Notes under the pieces: model-generated
Databases searched by the model: none
Told to the model about the DNA's origin: nothing
The model's input: only the letters and a program-made list of their open reading frames with translations
Made by a program: the position numbers and the translations under genes
Part shown: positions 1-13,900 of the stretch, piece after piece
Layout: every line of letters begins with the position of its first letter
Numbering within the stretch: position 1 is the stretch's first letter
Assembly (NCBI RefSeq): GCF_048771995.1
Contig: NC_133028.1
Span: 72,958,501 to 73,022,500, forward strand
Reading direction: 5' to 3'
From: Taeniopygia guttata
Lineage: Eukaryota > Chordata > Aves > Passeriformes > Estrildidae
Length of the DNA: 64,000 nucleotides

Positions 1-1488
1 CGACATAGTTCAATGGTTGTCATTTTGGGTAGAAATGGCTGTTTTTTGGGGTTTTTTTTCTCAATGTGTGTATTCATTTTAAATGTAAAATAATCAGGAA
101 AAAAATCTATAGCACCAGACCTAGGCAGACTTTTTCCTCTTAATTCCACATAACAGTTCCCTCATCAGCCTATGTAGCTGTGGGAGGTTTCTTGTCTTTT
201 CTCTAAAGAAGGGAACATCCCATTTGCAGAGAAAAATAAATCCCAAGCACTCTATTTTGATGCCAAACCCAGAAACATTCTGCTGAATTCTACCACCAGA
301 TCTTATGCCAGATGGATTTTTTTTTTCTCCAGGTTTTAAACATCAGACTGCAATATTTTCTGTTACCAGCAGAGAGCAATGCAATTAAACTCTTTCATAA
401 AAAGCTTTACAAGGCAATTGTGCAAGCTCCTCCAGAATGTCCCAGGTTTTGTTTTGGCTTTGGCCTTGGCTCCCCATGCTGAATGTTTTAATGTTAAAAC
501 TTCTATTGTTCTTGCAAATGTTCACACTGCTTATTTCTGTTTTGCCACCCAAAAGGCATAGGTACATTCTTTATGTCTGAAAATCTCTCTCTGGAAAATC
601 AAGACAAAACCCTCTTTGCTACCATACTTTTTTTAGTCTCAGCCCTGTTTGCACATAAATGTGATTATGGTATGCCTCACACCCATAAAAAAATCTTCAC
701 ATCAATGAATAATTTTAAAAGGAGTCTCAGAGGTACCTCTTGAAATGATTTAATGGGCAAATTGTAAGGAAAGTACATGATAACTGTAATTTACTTCTTT
801 CTACAGCTTTGCTATTCCCTCACATGCATCTGTGCAGGCAGACAATTGCATAGACATGAAATGAAACCTCACTTTCAAAGTGTAACTGCAGGGAAAGCTG
901 CTCTGAGAAGACACAGTAAAATGTTATTTTACAGCACGCAGGTTTATGGGTCACAGGAGCCCATGCAAAGTTTGTAAAGATTATCCCAGCGATAAGGCTC
1001 TCTGGTTTTATTTGCTGAAGTCTAGATATATTCAGACACCTAGGAGTTTTTCAGAAAGATAACCAAGGCTCAGAAGAACAGAACAGCCATCTGTCAGATT
1101 TCATAAAATCTCACAATACTACAAACTGTATTAGGGTTTAATAATTCATGAAGGAGTAATATCCCCTACTGAGATTATAAGCAGTCAAGGCAACACCAAA
1201 AACAACTGGTAAATCTGTCAGTGGGAGTTCCCTCTCCTTGACTGTAAGGAGAAAATGTATGAAACAGCTGGAAAATAAACTCAAACCATGATCAGCACAG
1301 AATAAAAGACTCCATAAACTGATTGGAAATCAGTAGCTTTACCTATTTCTCATCTAATTTGCAACAAGCTTTGCATGTGTATGAGAACAGTAAACACAAA
1401 GTGCTAATTCATTTCTCTGTATTTATACATAGATTCCACAAAGGCAAAAGAGAGTACTCTTATGCCAAGAGTACTTCCTTGCAGTACT

Positions 1489-1514
1489 AAAAAAAAAAAA
1501 AAAAAAAAAAAAAA
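1489..1514. repeat. Poly-A tract, 26 bases
   Basis: An uninterrupted run of 26 A residues. It could be a simple mononucleotide repeat or the tail of an old plus-strand retrocopy. The 200 bases to the left show no recognisable LINE, SINE or coding remnant, so the origin stays open. Length variation between individuals is expected. Confidence 0.9.
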
Positions 1515-4500
1515 GTTTGAGTCTTTTATCATTGTTTTTATGATGAAGCATTTGGTGGCTTCGGTTAACTGTGTAAGAAATATTAACAGTCTTTCCTGTA
1601 CACCTCTGTATTTGTTGATGGTTTGGGCAGGAAGATGAGATTGCAAGCTCTGCCATGAGTCAAATGCTTATTCTGCAGACAAAGAAGGAGCTTGTGCTTC
1701 ATTACTATGCCCATAGGTACATCTACACATATATACTGCAACAAACACCATTCAAAGTTCAGCTGCAAGTTTGCAGTGGTGTGACCTATAAAGAGTAAAA
1801 TGCATTAGGACACCAGTATTATTAGAAAACAGAAAAACCTTTTGCAAAAAATGCACGTTTTCTAGTAGACTACAAAAATCCGAGGGTGAGTGTTCCTACT
1901 AGTACATCAGAGGATACATGAAACCACACAGGAAACAATATTCTCTGTCTTTTTGCATTTCCATTTCATTTCCTCCTAGGACTCAGGAGAAAGGCTTATA
2001 GAGAGAAGACTGCTATCATGGGCTCCTATGTCACTGCTTTGCAGTTCACAGAATCTAGCTTCCACTTGCAACTAGAAAATAGGTTCTTTTTCTCCACAGA
2101 GGTAGTTATTATAGAGGCAAAATATCTTCCATACCCCTTTTATCTGTCATGTACTGCTGGCTTTTGTTCTCAAGAAGTCAGAAAGGATCAGATGACTTGG
2201 TGCATTAGAAGTTCATAGTGGGAAAAAATATTTCATCTTCTTTTACTGGAGTGTGACTTACAAAAAGAAAAAATTACCAAAATGCTTATCAGAATATCTC
2301 TATAACAAATGGGAGTAATGGTGCCTGAGAGTTAAAAAGCTTTTGTCATTTGAGAAACAGTGAAGTACAGGAGGGAATGGTGAAGCTTTTATTCTTGCAG
2401 ACTATTTAAAGGTGCAAAAAATTTCAGTAGATAACTGAGAGAAAAAAAAAAAACCGAAATTGACTTAAATCATCCTTTTTGTGGACAAGAAGATGAATTT
2501 GTTCCATAAAGGTCCAATTATATCTCTCAAATTCCCATAGATCTGTGTCTATTCTGTATTTGATAAGATGTATTTGCTGTATTCTTCTTTGATAAGATGC
2601 TAATTTAATGAAAAGTCTTTGGTTTACTCCTATTGCTGGGATAATCACAGTTTAATTCTTTCACACAGAAAGATATTCTAGTATGTGTGGGACCTGAGAC
2701 AACAGCCTAGCCCAAGTCAAGGCTGTTAATGAACCTTTTGGAAAAGCAGTAATAGCTCAGACTTTAGATACAACTGTGTGCAGTCAACAGACCCTCACAT
2801 TTTAAAGTGTCATTCCTTTAGGAAATAGCACCAATTATTTTTTAGACAAAATACTTTAGATTTCACTTGATTTGAACCTTTGGTTTCTAACATTTTCTCT
2901 GTGGTATCAGATGCAGTAAAAACTAGTGCTAGATTTGGTTGTATATACACAGGCTTCACACAGAGATGATTAATGACTTCTGTTTATGTGGCACTGCCAG
3001 AACTCCACTTTCCTGTGCAGTGCAGCAGAAAAAAATGATATATTGCAAGGAGTTCAGAGTTCAGAGAATGCCATCTAAATTAATTACCACTTTGGAGGGA
3101 CTGATTCATAAAAAAACCTGAAATAATTAAATGTGTACAGCTTTGCCTCAACAAGAACTACTACAAGAGAATAAATGAATAATCAAACACATAAACATTT
3201 TAACATCTATAAAGTGATCCCAATTAAAAAGTCAATGCTTGCATATCTTGACCACATCATGGTATCACAGGTTGTGACATTTTATTATAGGGGGACCTAA
3301 CTGCAGCCTAAAGGGCAGAACTATGAAGAAATGGACTGAGAAAATATTATTTTAACATTACAGATATGATAGAATAGTTCAGACTGGCAGCAACCTGGAG
3401 CTGTTCAGCATGAGCAGTCACACAGCTCCTGCCCATGCTTGCAAAATGCAGTGGCTCCAGCTGAATTCCAGAAACATTAAGAACAAAACTCTCCCTGCCT
3501 CCCCAGAAAGCAGCAGGGTGTATTATTTAAAAGGCCATCCCGTTTGCAACATTTTAAAAAACACTTTGTATAGCAAGGTAGAAAATTTACCAGCAATTCA
3601 ACGTGGACAAGGGCAAAAGCAAAAATATCTCTCAAGCTGGAGAGAAAAGCACCCAAAGTCCCAAATCTGAAAGAGCTAATTAAAGATTGAAAAACTTTCC
3701 TCAGGTATGAAACACTGCTCAGGACTCAGAAATATGAAAGATAATGAAAACATCTTTGCTAGTATATTAAGTGATTTGCTTTTTTACTGAAATAAATTTT
3801 CATGTATTCATGCCATGGTTTACTTTAATTAGCTTTAAAAAGCACCTTTTTCTACATTGAACCAATATGATATCTTACACCTCATAAAATTATCAACAAC
3901 AATGGTAAGAGCCAAATACACACCCAAACATGTCCTTTTGGTATCATGGGAAACCATCCATCAACATCCAAGACAATTAAGTGTTTATCTGATTTGCTGC
4001 TTCATTGCATATTTTTTTCCCTTTGTTCAGACACAAAATGTTTTTTACCCACATTCATTTAAGCGACCCAGAAAACATTCCCTGTGTATTTAAATGGCTC
4101 TTATGCATGCTTAATTTGGTGTTGGTTTTTTGGGGTGGTTTAAGTTTGGTTGGTTGGTTTTCCTTCTTCCATGTAGAAATCATGCTGTTATTCAAACAGT
4201 CCAAATAATCCATGATAGAAAGTAATTTTGAGGATTCTGGCAAAGACTACATTAGCATTATTCCTTGTGCCCTAGGCATCTAGTAGCATGTTTCTTTTTG
4301 GTCTTCATAAACTTATGGGATAGGTAATTCTCCTTTTCTTAAAATGATATGCTTTTTTCCCCCTAAGTTTCCTGTAGGTAGATACTTTTCCATTTGAGGG
4401 TTTGTTTACCTCATTAGAAGTAACAGGGGAGAAACTGTGTAGGCTAAATCAATTTATAAATGAAAGTACACTGAAAGTAACCCTGTGGTATAATACAAAT

Positions 4501-4665
4501 TATTGCCAAGAATATAATTTTAGCTGCTAAAACGGAGTGCCAGTTTTCAGGCAAAGTTTTGCTCTTGTTCCTTTCTCTCTGCTGAAGAAAAGACAAGTGG
4601 GAGAGCAAAATGCACGACAAGATGTTTAAAGTGCTTGTTCACATAATTGTGCCACCTCTGTCTCT

Positions 4666-4696
4666 CTAATAGCTTGCTTTTTCCTAATAGCTTGCT
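4666..4696 (+). repeat. Short direct duplication, 13 bp, 18-bp spacing
   Basis: The 13-mer ctaatagcttgct occurs at 4666 and again at 4684. This is the smallest of several local duplications in the window and is probably a replication-slippage product. Confidence 0.8.
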
Positions 4697-7600
4697 CAGT
4701 TAGTTACCAGAGGCTAAACTAAATAGCAATGAAGCACCTAGCAGATGTCACTTCTGCTTAGAAATATCAGCATTTTTGAATTTGGCACCTTCTTGCAAAC
4801 ATATCACTTGACATAAATTAGGGACCCATGAAAGTTCCTCAAGTTTTTTGGTATAACTGATGAAAATTGTAGTTTTCACAAAGCAGATTGAAAATGTCAG
4901 TAGTCTCTAAGTGGAAATGTCAATGAAAACAAGCAGAGATATAGTTTCAAAATTAAGTACTTATCTCTGTTGTTTTTATTGTGGGCTAATAGGCCCATTC
5001 TCCCTCAATAATTTGTCTTTGTCGATGAAAACAATTACAGATTTAAATAAAAATTGATATTATTTTAAATAAGTCAAAAAATTCACAGTTAAATTTCCCA
5101 CTACAACTTTACTTTCATCCCCTGGAGTGTATTCACTAGAGTGAAGGACTTTAATTTACAGTTACACCATGTGAATACACAAATATTTTTTAAGAAAAGC
5201 TATATTTACAAGATTATTTACAGAGTAACTCTGCTGGTTGCCTTAACTTAAGGCGTAATGATAAAAAACAAGCCAAAAATTAACTATTAAACAGTTAATA
5301 GGGTATGAACAATGAACATTTCTGTGTCAATAGGATGCTGAGTTTCCTTTGCCTATTGCTGTAGCTATCATTTTAGAGAGACTACTCTTGCTTGTGTTCA
5401 AAAATATGCATGGTAGCATATATTGCTTTTCAGGAGCCCCTGAATCAGGGGACTTCATGCAAAGCATGGAGAAATTGCCACTGTGGTGATTTGTAGAAAT
5501 AATGGTTATTACCACGTGTATGTAATTAAAAGTTATTCATATTATCCTTCTATGGAAGGTAAGTAGTTTGCCTTGCCATTTGAACTTGCCAAAAAATGTA
5601 ACTTGTCAATAGCTGTGAAAGGCTCCAAAAACTCACTTAATGAGATTTTCAAAAGGGCTTAGGGTTGTTGATGTATTCGGAGTTAGATGCACAGAGAAAT
5701 ACCAACAAGATGTTCTCAAGAGGTCAAAGCCACAAAAAAACTTTACAGCAACCCCAGAAAATCATAGAATCTTGGCAAAGGGTTTAGAGCAGCAGTGAAT
5801 CAACATAAAACACCTCTCAAAGCATTAATTTAGCCCATTGAACTTAGCAAACTCTAAGAGTGTTCAGTTTTAAGCTACTCAAAAATTCTGAGGGAATTAG
5901 AAAAGAAGGACAGAAAAGGAGTATGGTGCTTTCCAAGGTTTGGGTTTGCTCATCAAAATAAGGTAAAAGACCAATGTCACATTAAAAGCAGAAGTCACTT
6001 TCCAGTTTTGAAATGAAAAGTCTGAATTCTGTCCAGAGAAGCATAGCAGAATTAATGATGGGGGTAGAAAGAAAAAAAATGGTTTTGGCTATCAAATACT
6101 TTGATAGGTGTTCCCTTCTATAATAATGATCACATCAAGGTAGGCCTGTTTCACTATTAAAAAAAAATAATATTCTGCATCCTTCTTTAAACATTTTCCT
6201 TTTATTTGAAGCGTATGCTACCAGGTTAGAGATGGAACTGCCATTTGGAAGTATACCACAGTGAAAATGGAACATTGTGGCAGAACAAAATGTTGCCCCT
6301 GAGTCTTAGTCTTAGACAGATTGGTGTGTCCATGCAACTTTAAATTTAAAATGAGCTAATTTAATGCACACTTAGGGCTTTTGTACTTGTCCTCCAGTCC
6401 CTGCAGTAAGGTGTGTCAGTGTGCCAAGGGAAATGAGGATAGAAAGGTAGAAAGAGAAGCTTGCAAGGAGGCTCTTCATCCTTTCCAGAATGCACAATGC
6501 TGTCTCCATCAGCAGTGGGGAGGGAGGTGTAATTTATGTAATCTAAATAGGTATTTGACAATCTGGCATTGTTTCACTTCATTGACAGCATTTATCTTTG
6601 CAACGTGGGATAATAAACTCTGCCCACTGCATTGAATGAGGACAGAGATGTACTCAGTCAAGAAATGTCATGTTTTTAGAGTGAAATTATACAAATGCTG
6701 CTGGTGGTTAATGGTCCTTGCTGATTTTTTACTATTTGGTTTCTTTTAATATATTTCTACCTTCTTTCTATAAAAAGAAGTGTCAAGTCAGAGTGGATAC
6801 TTTTATGTAATTGTCCCACTAGACTAATTTATGCAGAAAGGCTGCTGAATTATAAGAAATTTTGGGTTAAATGCAAATGATTTGCCAGCATTAAAGATTC
6901 AGTGCTTTCTGCAAGGCTGCTGTAGGAAACCCTCAGAGACAGAGAATGACACTAAACCAGCATTTTGGATTTTGTTGCTTCTTTAAGAAGCAAACATCTC
7001 ACTTTTTTGCTGGTTTTGTTTGTCTGTTTTGGGGTTTTTGGCAGGTTTTCAGCGTTCAGTGGGACCATTTCTTCTTTTTTTTTTTCATTTTGAAGCAATT
7101 CTAGGTGTCTTTCCTCTTCCCTAAGTTGAGTTTTGCTCTTTTCTAACAAGCTGTAGAACCTGCTCTTCCTTATTACTCTCTACTTGAGTCTTATGATTGT
7201 AAATAGCTATTAAATTATTGAAGAACAAAGTGATGTTTTTACAATATTTTTCTCCTCCCCCTGTTGATTAGATTCTGCCAGGGTCTGCATGTATTAATAA
7301 CATGATATACTGGGTTGTTTAGGCCACATAAAAACCGATAGTAAATTATGAAACCTTGTATGTGCCATTAGTTCCCATTTTAAATGCAGCATTTTCATAG
7401 TCATGGAAATTAGAATTGGAAAAATATGTATTATGCCATTCAGTTCAGTCTCATCCACTGCAAGATTGCCTTGGTATATTTATGATGCACATTTCCCAGT
7501 GCTTTATTTTAACTAATCAAGTGATGAGGCTTTCAGGATTCATCTTGGGAAAGTAATCCAGAGCCCAGTGGGTCCCAGTATAAAGACTATTTTTTTTGGT

Positions 7601-7911
7601 GCTAAAATTTCTCTCATTTTTTCTATCTCTCTCTCAATTTTTTTCTGCAAAGTTTTCTTTAAGCAGTATATTCTTAAAATCCATAAACTGTATGGGGTTA
7701 CACCTCATTGTTTTAAATTGGGTTTGGGATTTTTCAGTGATAGGATAGTGAAAGTATTGCCACACTTGTAGGATGGATGGATGACTAAGGACTGTTCAGG
7801 AGTTTGCAATGCTGCCTAGGTATTTATATATAACTTAGACTTACATGCCTTGCTAGCTTGACCTGAACTTCAGTTTTGGCTTACATTTTTTCTACTTGCT
7901 TGTATTTTGAA

Positions 7912-7941
7912 TTTTTTTTTAATTTTTTTTTTTTTTTTTTT
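7912..7941. repeat. Poly-T tract
   Basis: A T run at 7912-7920, two A bases, then 19 T residues at 7923-7941. It is a simple mononucleotide tract. If it were a retrocopy tail, the copy would lie on the minus strand to the right, where nothing recognisable is seen. Confidence 0.9.
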
Positions 7942-10900
7942 GCGTATTGTCATTCTATAATGGCTTTATTTTTACATTTTCTGCAGAAACAAGTCCTTAC
8001 TGAAGATTACGGTTAGGTTTATAGTTTCTACATTGGACTATTAATGAAAGGTTTTGTACTTTCCACAAATCTAGTATTAAATACAAGTGGGATCACTGCT
8101 ACTTTCATCAGTTGCCTAAATACAGTCACTTCTGCATTTGGTCATAATTATCTACCTATTTTTAGAAAGACTGTGCAATGCAGTAGAAATTCTTTGTGTG
8201 CTTTGGAGGTGCTGTTCAGGAATGTTGGGAAAAAGAAGTAAATTGAATTTCAGTCCTTAAACAGCAGTTCCTGGAGATGTGTTCTTCATAGGCACAAATA
8301 GTAAACTGGAGATAGCATTCAATAAACAATTGATTTGTGTGAAAATAATTAGGGTGATGGTAGATAAGTCTTTGTAATGAAAATTACCAGCTGCTCTTCT
8401 GTTTCGAGTACATTTAGTTGCAACAATCAATGCTGTCTTCTGCAAGCAGGGCCCTTTCTAGGAAGAAATGCAGTTGCTTTTGTTCATCCTATTCCACTTT
8501 ATTCCTGCTCATGGGATCCAGTAAAGAGGACACCCCTAAAATTATTTTTCTGCCAAGAAACTAAGTTTGTATCTGTTCTGTATTAATATAAGTGAATATT
8601 TTTCCATTCCTCAGAATATACAGGATGTTAATTTACTGAAAATTTTTAAATAAACTCATTTTTGTCTGCCTTTTCCAGGTTGGAACCAGACTTCCTGTAT
8701 GATCCTCTTTTCTGAACACTGCAAAGCAGGTATATAAAATAGAAAATTATGATATTATTACTTTATTGTTGAAAAGACTCTTGACAAGTTCTACCACCAG
8801 TTAAATTGCCATACTACAGAAAAGGGGAGCAAGTAATGGAAGAAGAAATACAGATGCTGGAGGCATCTCTGATAGGCTGAAATTTGTCTGGGCCTGTCCT
8901 TGTCTGAAGGTTTGTGATCTGTTGAAAGCACTTCCCATACTGCTGGCAAGAAGCACTGACTGTATGATTTCAGGCACTAGTTAGTCTCAAAAATGGAGGC
9001 TGGAATCCCACTTTGAAACTTCTGAAAAGTTTTAATTTAAAACATGAAAATGAAAAACAGCCCTTTTAGTTCTAGAATCTTACTTAGGAGATGAAGCTGT
9101 CTAATAATAAGTTATCATATATAACTACTTTATTTTAAAAAATTAAAACAAAGTTATCGTGAAAAAACATTCAAATTTCTTTTGTTCCTCTTTTCCCTTG
9201 TCCTTTCTATTGCTCTTCTGCTTTAAATTCTTTATACAACAATATAGACTTGATTACAGCAGAGTAGATTATGATTTTCTGTTTGAAAGGATATTTATGT
9301 TCATTATGCAGAGATCTTTCTGTGCTTCTGATTGTCTCCAGTGGTTAGGCATTTGAACCTCCTGGATAGCAGCTAGTATAATCCAGTTCTAATAAAAATG
9401 TAGTTTATGCATATCACAGGAAGGTTTTAGGCAACTGTGAGCTATTCATACTTTCTCCTCAGGAGAGATATAAAAATTTTCTGTTTTGAATAAAGTGCCT
9501 GCTTCCAGTTAACTCTAACTGGAGAAAAGGATTTTTAAAAATTCCTGACAGCTGAATATACCTTCCCCCACCCCCATGTTTAATTGACTCTGGCCCAGAG
9601 ACAAGACCATCACTTTTTAGCTCACTAATTCAGTTCCCCCTTTTGCTGGGCAGTGTCTCAGAGCTGAAAGGACCTGAGCTGGGAAGACCCTGAGGGATAT
9701 ATTCTTGATTTTGTTTTGTTTCCAAGGTAGGGAATTATGCTAGATGGTGGGTTTTTTTATTATTGTTTTCATTTGTGGGTTTTTTTCATTAGTTGGTTTT
9801 GGGGTTTTATTGTTGTTTTTGTTTTGTTTGTTTCCTCGTTATCATTCTTGATATATAGTTTAATATACATGTATAAACTACTGACATAGCCACTTGTGCC
9901 TCTTCCATAATCACATTTTAAAGAGAGGGATGTTACAGGTACATGTGCAGCCACATTGGTGGCTGCTAAATCCATTGTCCAGATGCAGTCTCTGTGTGCA
10001 GAAGTTCAAGAAGTTCAATTCAGGCTACTGAATGTGGGAGATCAGCCTTGTTTTGATCCAGAATATTCTTACACAAGCAAATGGACATCTCAACAACCCA
10101 GCTGTAGGTAATATGTAGGACAGTTTGGTTTTTTTTCTTTTATGTGTCTTAAGGATTAAGAGACCTATGTTTTAGCTATTTAAGTAAAGGTGATATGACT
10201 GCATGTGCTGGGTGAATTGAGCCCTGGTGATGACAGAGCAGCAGGCTGCTCTTGAGGGTAATTGAAGCATATCCAAAGGCAGCTGTCCTCCCAAAATAAG
10301 GACAGCTCCCTGCAGTGCCACACCTGCCAGTGAGCCTGCACTTTGGAGAGAAATACGCAAGCCTAGGGTTCAGATCAGGCTTTGAAGGAGCACACCTTTG
10401 TTAGAGAGGTGTTGTGCCTGGGTTAATAAATCCAGATCACTGTATTTATAGCTGTGGATCGCTTCTGGGACCAAGCTGGCAGCTTTGGGTGGCACCAGAG
10501 AGTGCTGCACCATGCAATAGGAGTAAATGATCATATATTACTGCTGCAGGGACATTTGCACCTGTAAAGCACTCTCTTACTTTCCATTCCTGTGCTCAGC
10601 CTTTGTCCCCCCTGAGACTGACAGCAGAAGTGCTGGCTGTGATCATCTCCTATTATAAAAAGGGATGTTGAGCTCACGTTGTGTATCCTCATGAAACAAG
10701 CATCAGACAAAGCTGACTCAAGGCCTTTGTGGACATGATTTGGTATTGAAAGAACAGCCTGTCAACAAAAGGCTCCCTAGCAATTAGGAATCCCTTGAGC
10801 TATTCAGTGTCTTATAAACTAAGCAAGATAATCTGACACATTTAGGGATTTGTCTTGCTTAGACGCCAGAATACTTGAAAATTCAAGCTAGACACCTGTG

Positions 10901-13900
10901 AGAAAGGAAATAAAGCAGGGACTGAAGTGGGTTATGCATTTAGCTGTATAAATTGCAGGGGTGAGGTGGAAGGAAGGGGGTGAGAGAGGAGATGAGACCG
11001 GGGGGACTCTTTAGGGAAACGCTGCTGCTGGCTCTGGCAGAGAACAGCGCTGGGAGACTTGAAACAGCGACCACAGAAAATGGGGAAACCAGAAAGGTAC
11101 AACTCGCAGTGAAAAGAGTAGCAAAGGATGTGATAATTTACATAAGCACCTTAATGTTGGGGATATTATCTGGAGTTAAATTCTGAAGGTTCTCTGACCG
11201 TTGTTATAAATCCAGCAAGACCAAAAACAATGTCAGTAGGCTCTGGAGAAGCTTCAGGAATGCTTCCATAGCTATGCACAAAGGGATAGGAATATTATTG
11301 CCAATATATATATTTTTCAGCCAAGAATCTTCAGCTTCCCATCTCATGTATGCATCAGTTGGTATCCTGTGCAGAGTTCTGACACCCTGTTGCTTTTTTT
11401 TAGTTCACCTTCTCAAAGACAATTGTGAACTCTTTCAGAGCTTGTCACATATATTCTTTTCAGGTGGAAAGAATCAGAAAATCACTCTTGCCTGCAGGTG
11501 TACAGAGCATGCTGGAGAGATCACATTTGTAGTCTCTGAAAAATCTAGAATGTAAGTAAAAATTTTGAATATGAATTACAAAGTGAGGATTCATGTGCTG
11601 TTTATCTGAAGCTTTCTGTTTCTACAGTCTTAGTCTTTGACTCTGATAAACTAACCAGCTTACCTTAACATTTTTTATTTCTGTAGAGAATTGTGTTTAT
11701 AAGATATGCCTTGCAAAGAAGGAAATAAACCCACAGACACCTGAGTTAATATTTTCTCCTATGCTAGACAGAGATTTCTTTATGCATATGTGGGATGTGG
11801 CTGTGCATCCTGAATACAACTCAGATACTTTCCAAGCTGAGCCTCTTTTGCCTTGGGGCTTTTGCTCTGAGGCAGAAGCTCTGTTTTATGGTGGGTTTTT
11901 TGCTTGTTTGAGGTTTTTTTACCTCTCTTGCCTTTTGCCTTTCCCTGTCACTGTCACCAGGAGAGCTCAGGCAGCACAGGTGGAGGCCTTAGATCTGCTT
12001 ATATCACTTACATCTGCTTCTATTGGTTTCTCTTTAAATTAAGGAAAACTGGAAGTTTACCCTGGAAAAGGTCAAACTACAGAAGGAGAACTCTTCTCTG
12101 AGTGTCCACCTCTTATTTTGTCTTAAACCAAGACTCAGTGTTTTAATGCCATTTTGCAGCCAAGGAATGGAAAGTCAGATTAAGTGATCTGCTCATTACA
12201 AAGCTTTGTATCAAAAGTGGAAATTGCATCCCACCTTTTTTTTTTTTTCCAGACTTTAACTGGAAATCAGCAAAAATAGGAGTCATATTTGGATAAATTC
12301 AAACAGATCCCAAGACTGAGCAGAAGGTCCTTACCTGCTATCCCCTGCTGACAGCAGATAGAGGTTTTGGTGGCACTTCTACCCACACCTGCAGAAGCCT
12401 CGCAGCATCAGCCTTATGGCTTGGCAGATCATGGGATGAGCCAGAGAAAGCCTCTGGAAAACTTGGTAGGTCCCATTCAGCGTTTCTCTATAAAGCCTCT
12501 AAGTTAATTACTCCTGGGGCTTTTCCTGTGCTTGGCGGTTAAGTTAGGTTCTGTATGAGAATAGAATGTGTATTATGGTAACTGAACTAATAATAGCTAT
12601 TTTTGATGGCATAATTAAGGTTTTATTTAGTGTATTTGCTTCATATAGATGGTATTTGATGTTCATGGGTTTTTCAGTATTAAAAAAAAAATATTGAAAA
12701 GTCCATTGTTTCAAAGAGTAAGAATGGTTAAATTTAAACCCTTTCTAAATTGTAAGTCATTTTCTTTACATGTAGGTTGTTTGCTGAGTATTTTCCTTGT
12801 CTTAGAGTTGAATATGACAAGGAAGGAGAAAGTCCAGCCAAAGCTGCAAATATTTTTGTCATGTCAGTAATTAGCATTGGTCTAGTCTGAGGTCTGTGTG
12901 AACCCAGGAGGAGCACAGACAATGAATTCATGGTTTGGAACTTATGAACTGCCAGAGCAGAAGTAGTGTCCTGCTTGTTTGGCCACATGGCAAGGAAAGG
13001 CACGTGCACTCTGCTGAGGAGGATGTTTGTACTCGATGGCATATAAGGCCTGCCTAACTCACTGCTTTGTTTCTAGCACTGGTTAGAAGGGATGAGCAGG
13101 AAAATAATTGAGGAAAAAAAAGCAAATATGGAATGATCTTTTTCCTAAAATATTCTTTACTTTCTATATTAAGCAGTGTATAGATCTGAGCCAGCTTTCA
13201 TGCAAAATGTTATATTTAATAAAGGTTTTCCTTAGATCATTTTTCCAGTAATTTATGTAATTACTTCCTAGTAAAAATGTAGCACTAGTGCTTCCACAAA
13301 CAGCTCTGGAATATAGGGTAAAAACTGTTTATTTAGTAAAAACTGTCTATTTATTAACCCATTTCGTCAGTGGCCAACTAATTCTTATTCCCTTTGCATA
13401 TCACTTATCCATTTTCAAACATCTTTGGCTGTTGTTCTTTTAGTGGTTCTGAAGCCTTTTTTTCTATACATTGTTCACAGCTTGCAACTCATGCCTTGCT
13501 CTCTGAATCGAGTGTACACAGGGAGAAACCTCCCTGAGATAATGGAGATGGCAATGGCAAGAAGTTAATGGAATAGCTACTCTAATTATGCTGTGATGCT
13601 AACTGGGCTACAGAGGTATTTCTGTGTAGGTCAGAGAAAGAACAGCAAATCCCACAATCTCTCTTTTGCCTTCCTAAGTGATAACACACAGGTGTGTTTC
13701 TCAGAAGGTTTCATATTGTTGTTAAACTCCTTGGGTGTCTCATGGTTCTTTTTAAAGTCTTTTTGAGACAGGAACTCAAAAATGCACAAACCTTCACATA
13801 CATGATTGAAAGTTGGTATGTAAAAGTATAGAGCATCAAAAACACTTTATGAGAGCACTGGGATAGCTGAGAGAATCGCTGCAATCTTTGAACATGAAAA

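Larger units (their letters stand above)
1..7911. other. Gene-free AT-rich unique sequence
   Basis: No coding region is supported. Open frames are below about 90 codons and their translations are low-complexity or rich in F, L, K and N, as expected by chance. Contents worth noting are a 26-base poly-A tract near 1.5 kb, a 13-bp direct duplication near 4.67 kb, and T-rich tracts interrupted by G runs near 40-60, 4115-4160 and 7015-7085. Two places (3367 and 5758) faintly resemble the start of an inverted CR1 tail but are too short to call. The sequence is otherwise unremarkable intergenic or intronic DNA. Confidence 0.7.

Noticed and set aside
1404..1656. Minus-strand ORFs with poly-phenylalanine
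   Set aside because: They read through the poly-A tract at 1489-1514.
3367..3400. Inverted CR1 start (tgatagaatagttcag)
   Set aside because: Too short and diverged; the following sequence does not match CR1.
5758..5775. Start of an inverted CR1 tail (aatcatagaatc)
   Set aside because: Only about 12 bases match and no CR1 body follows.
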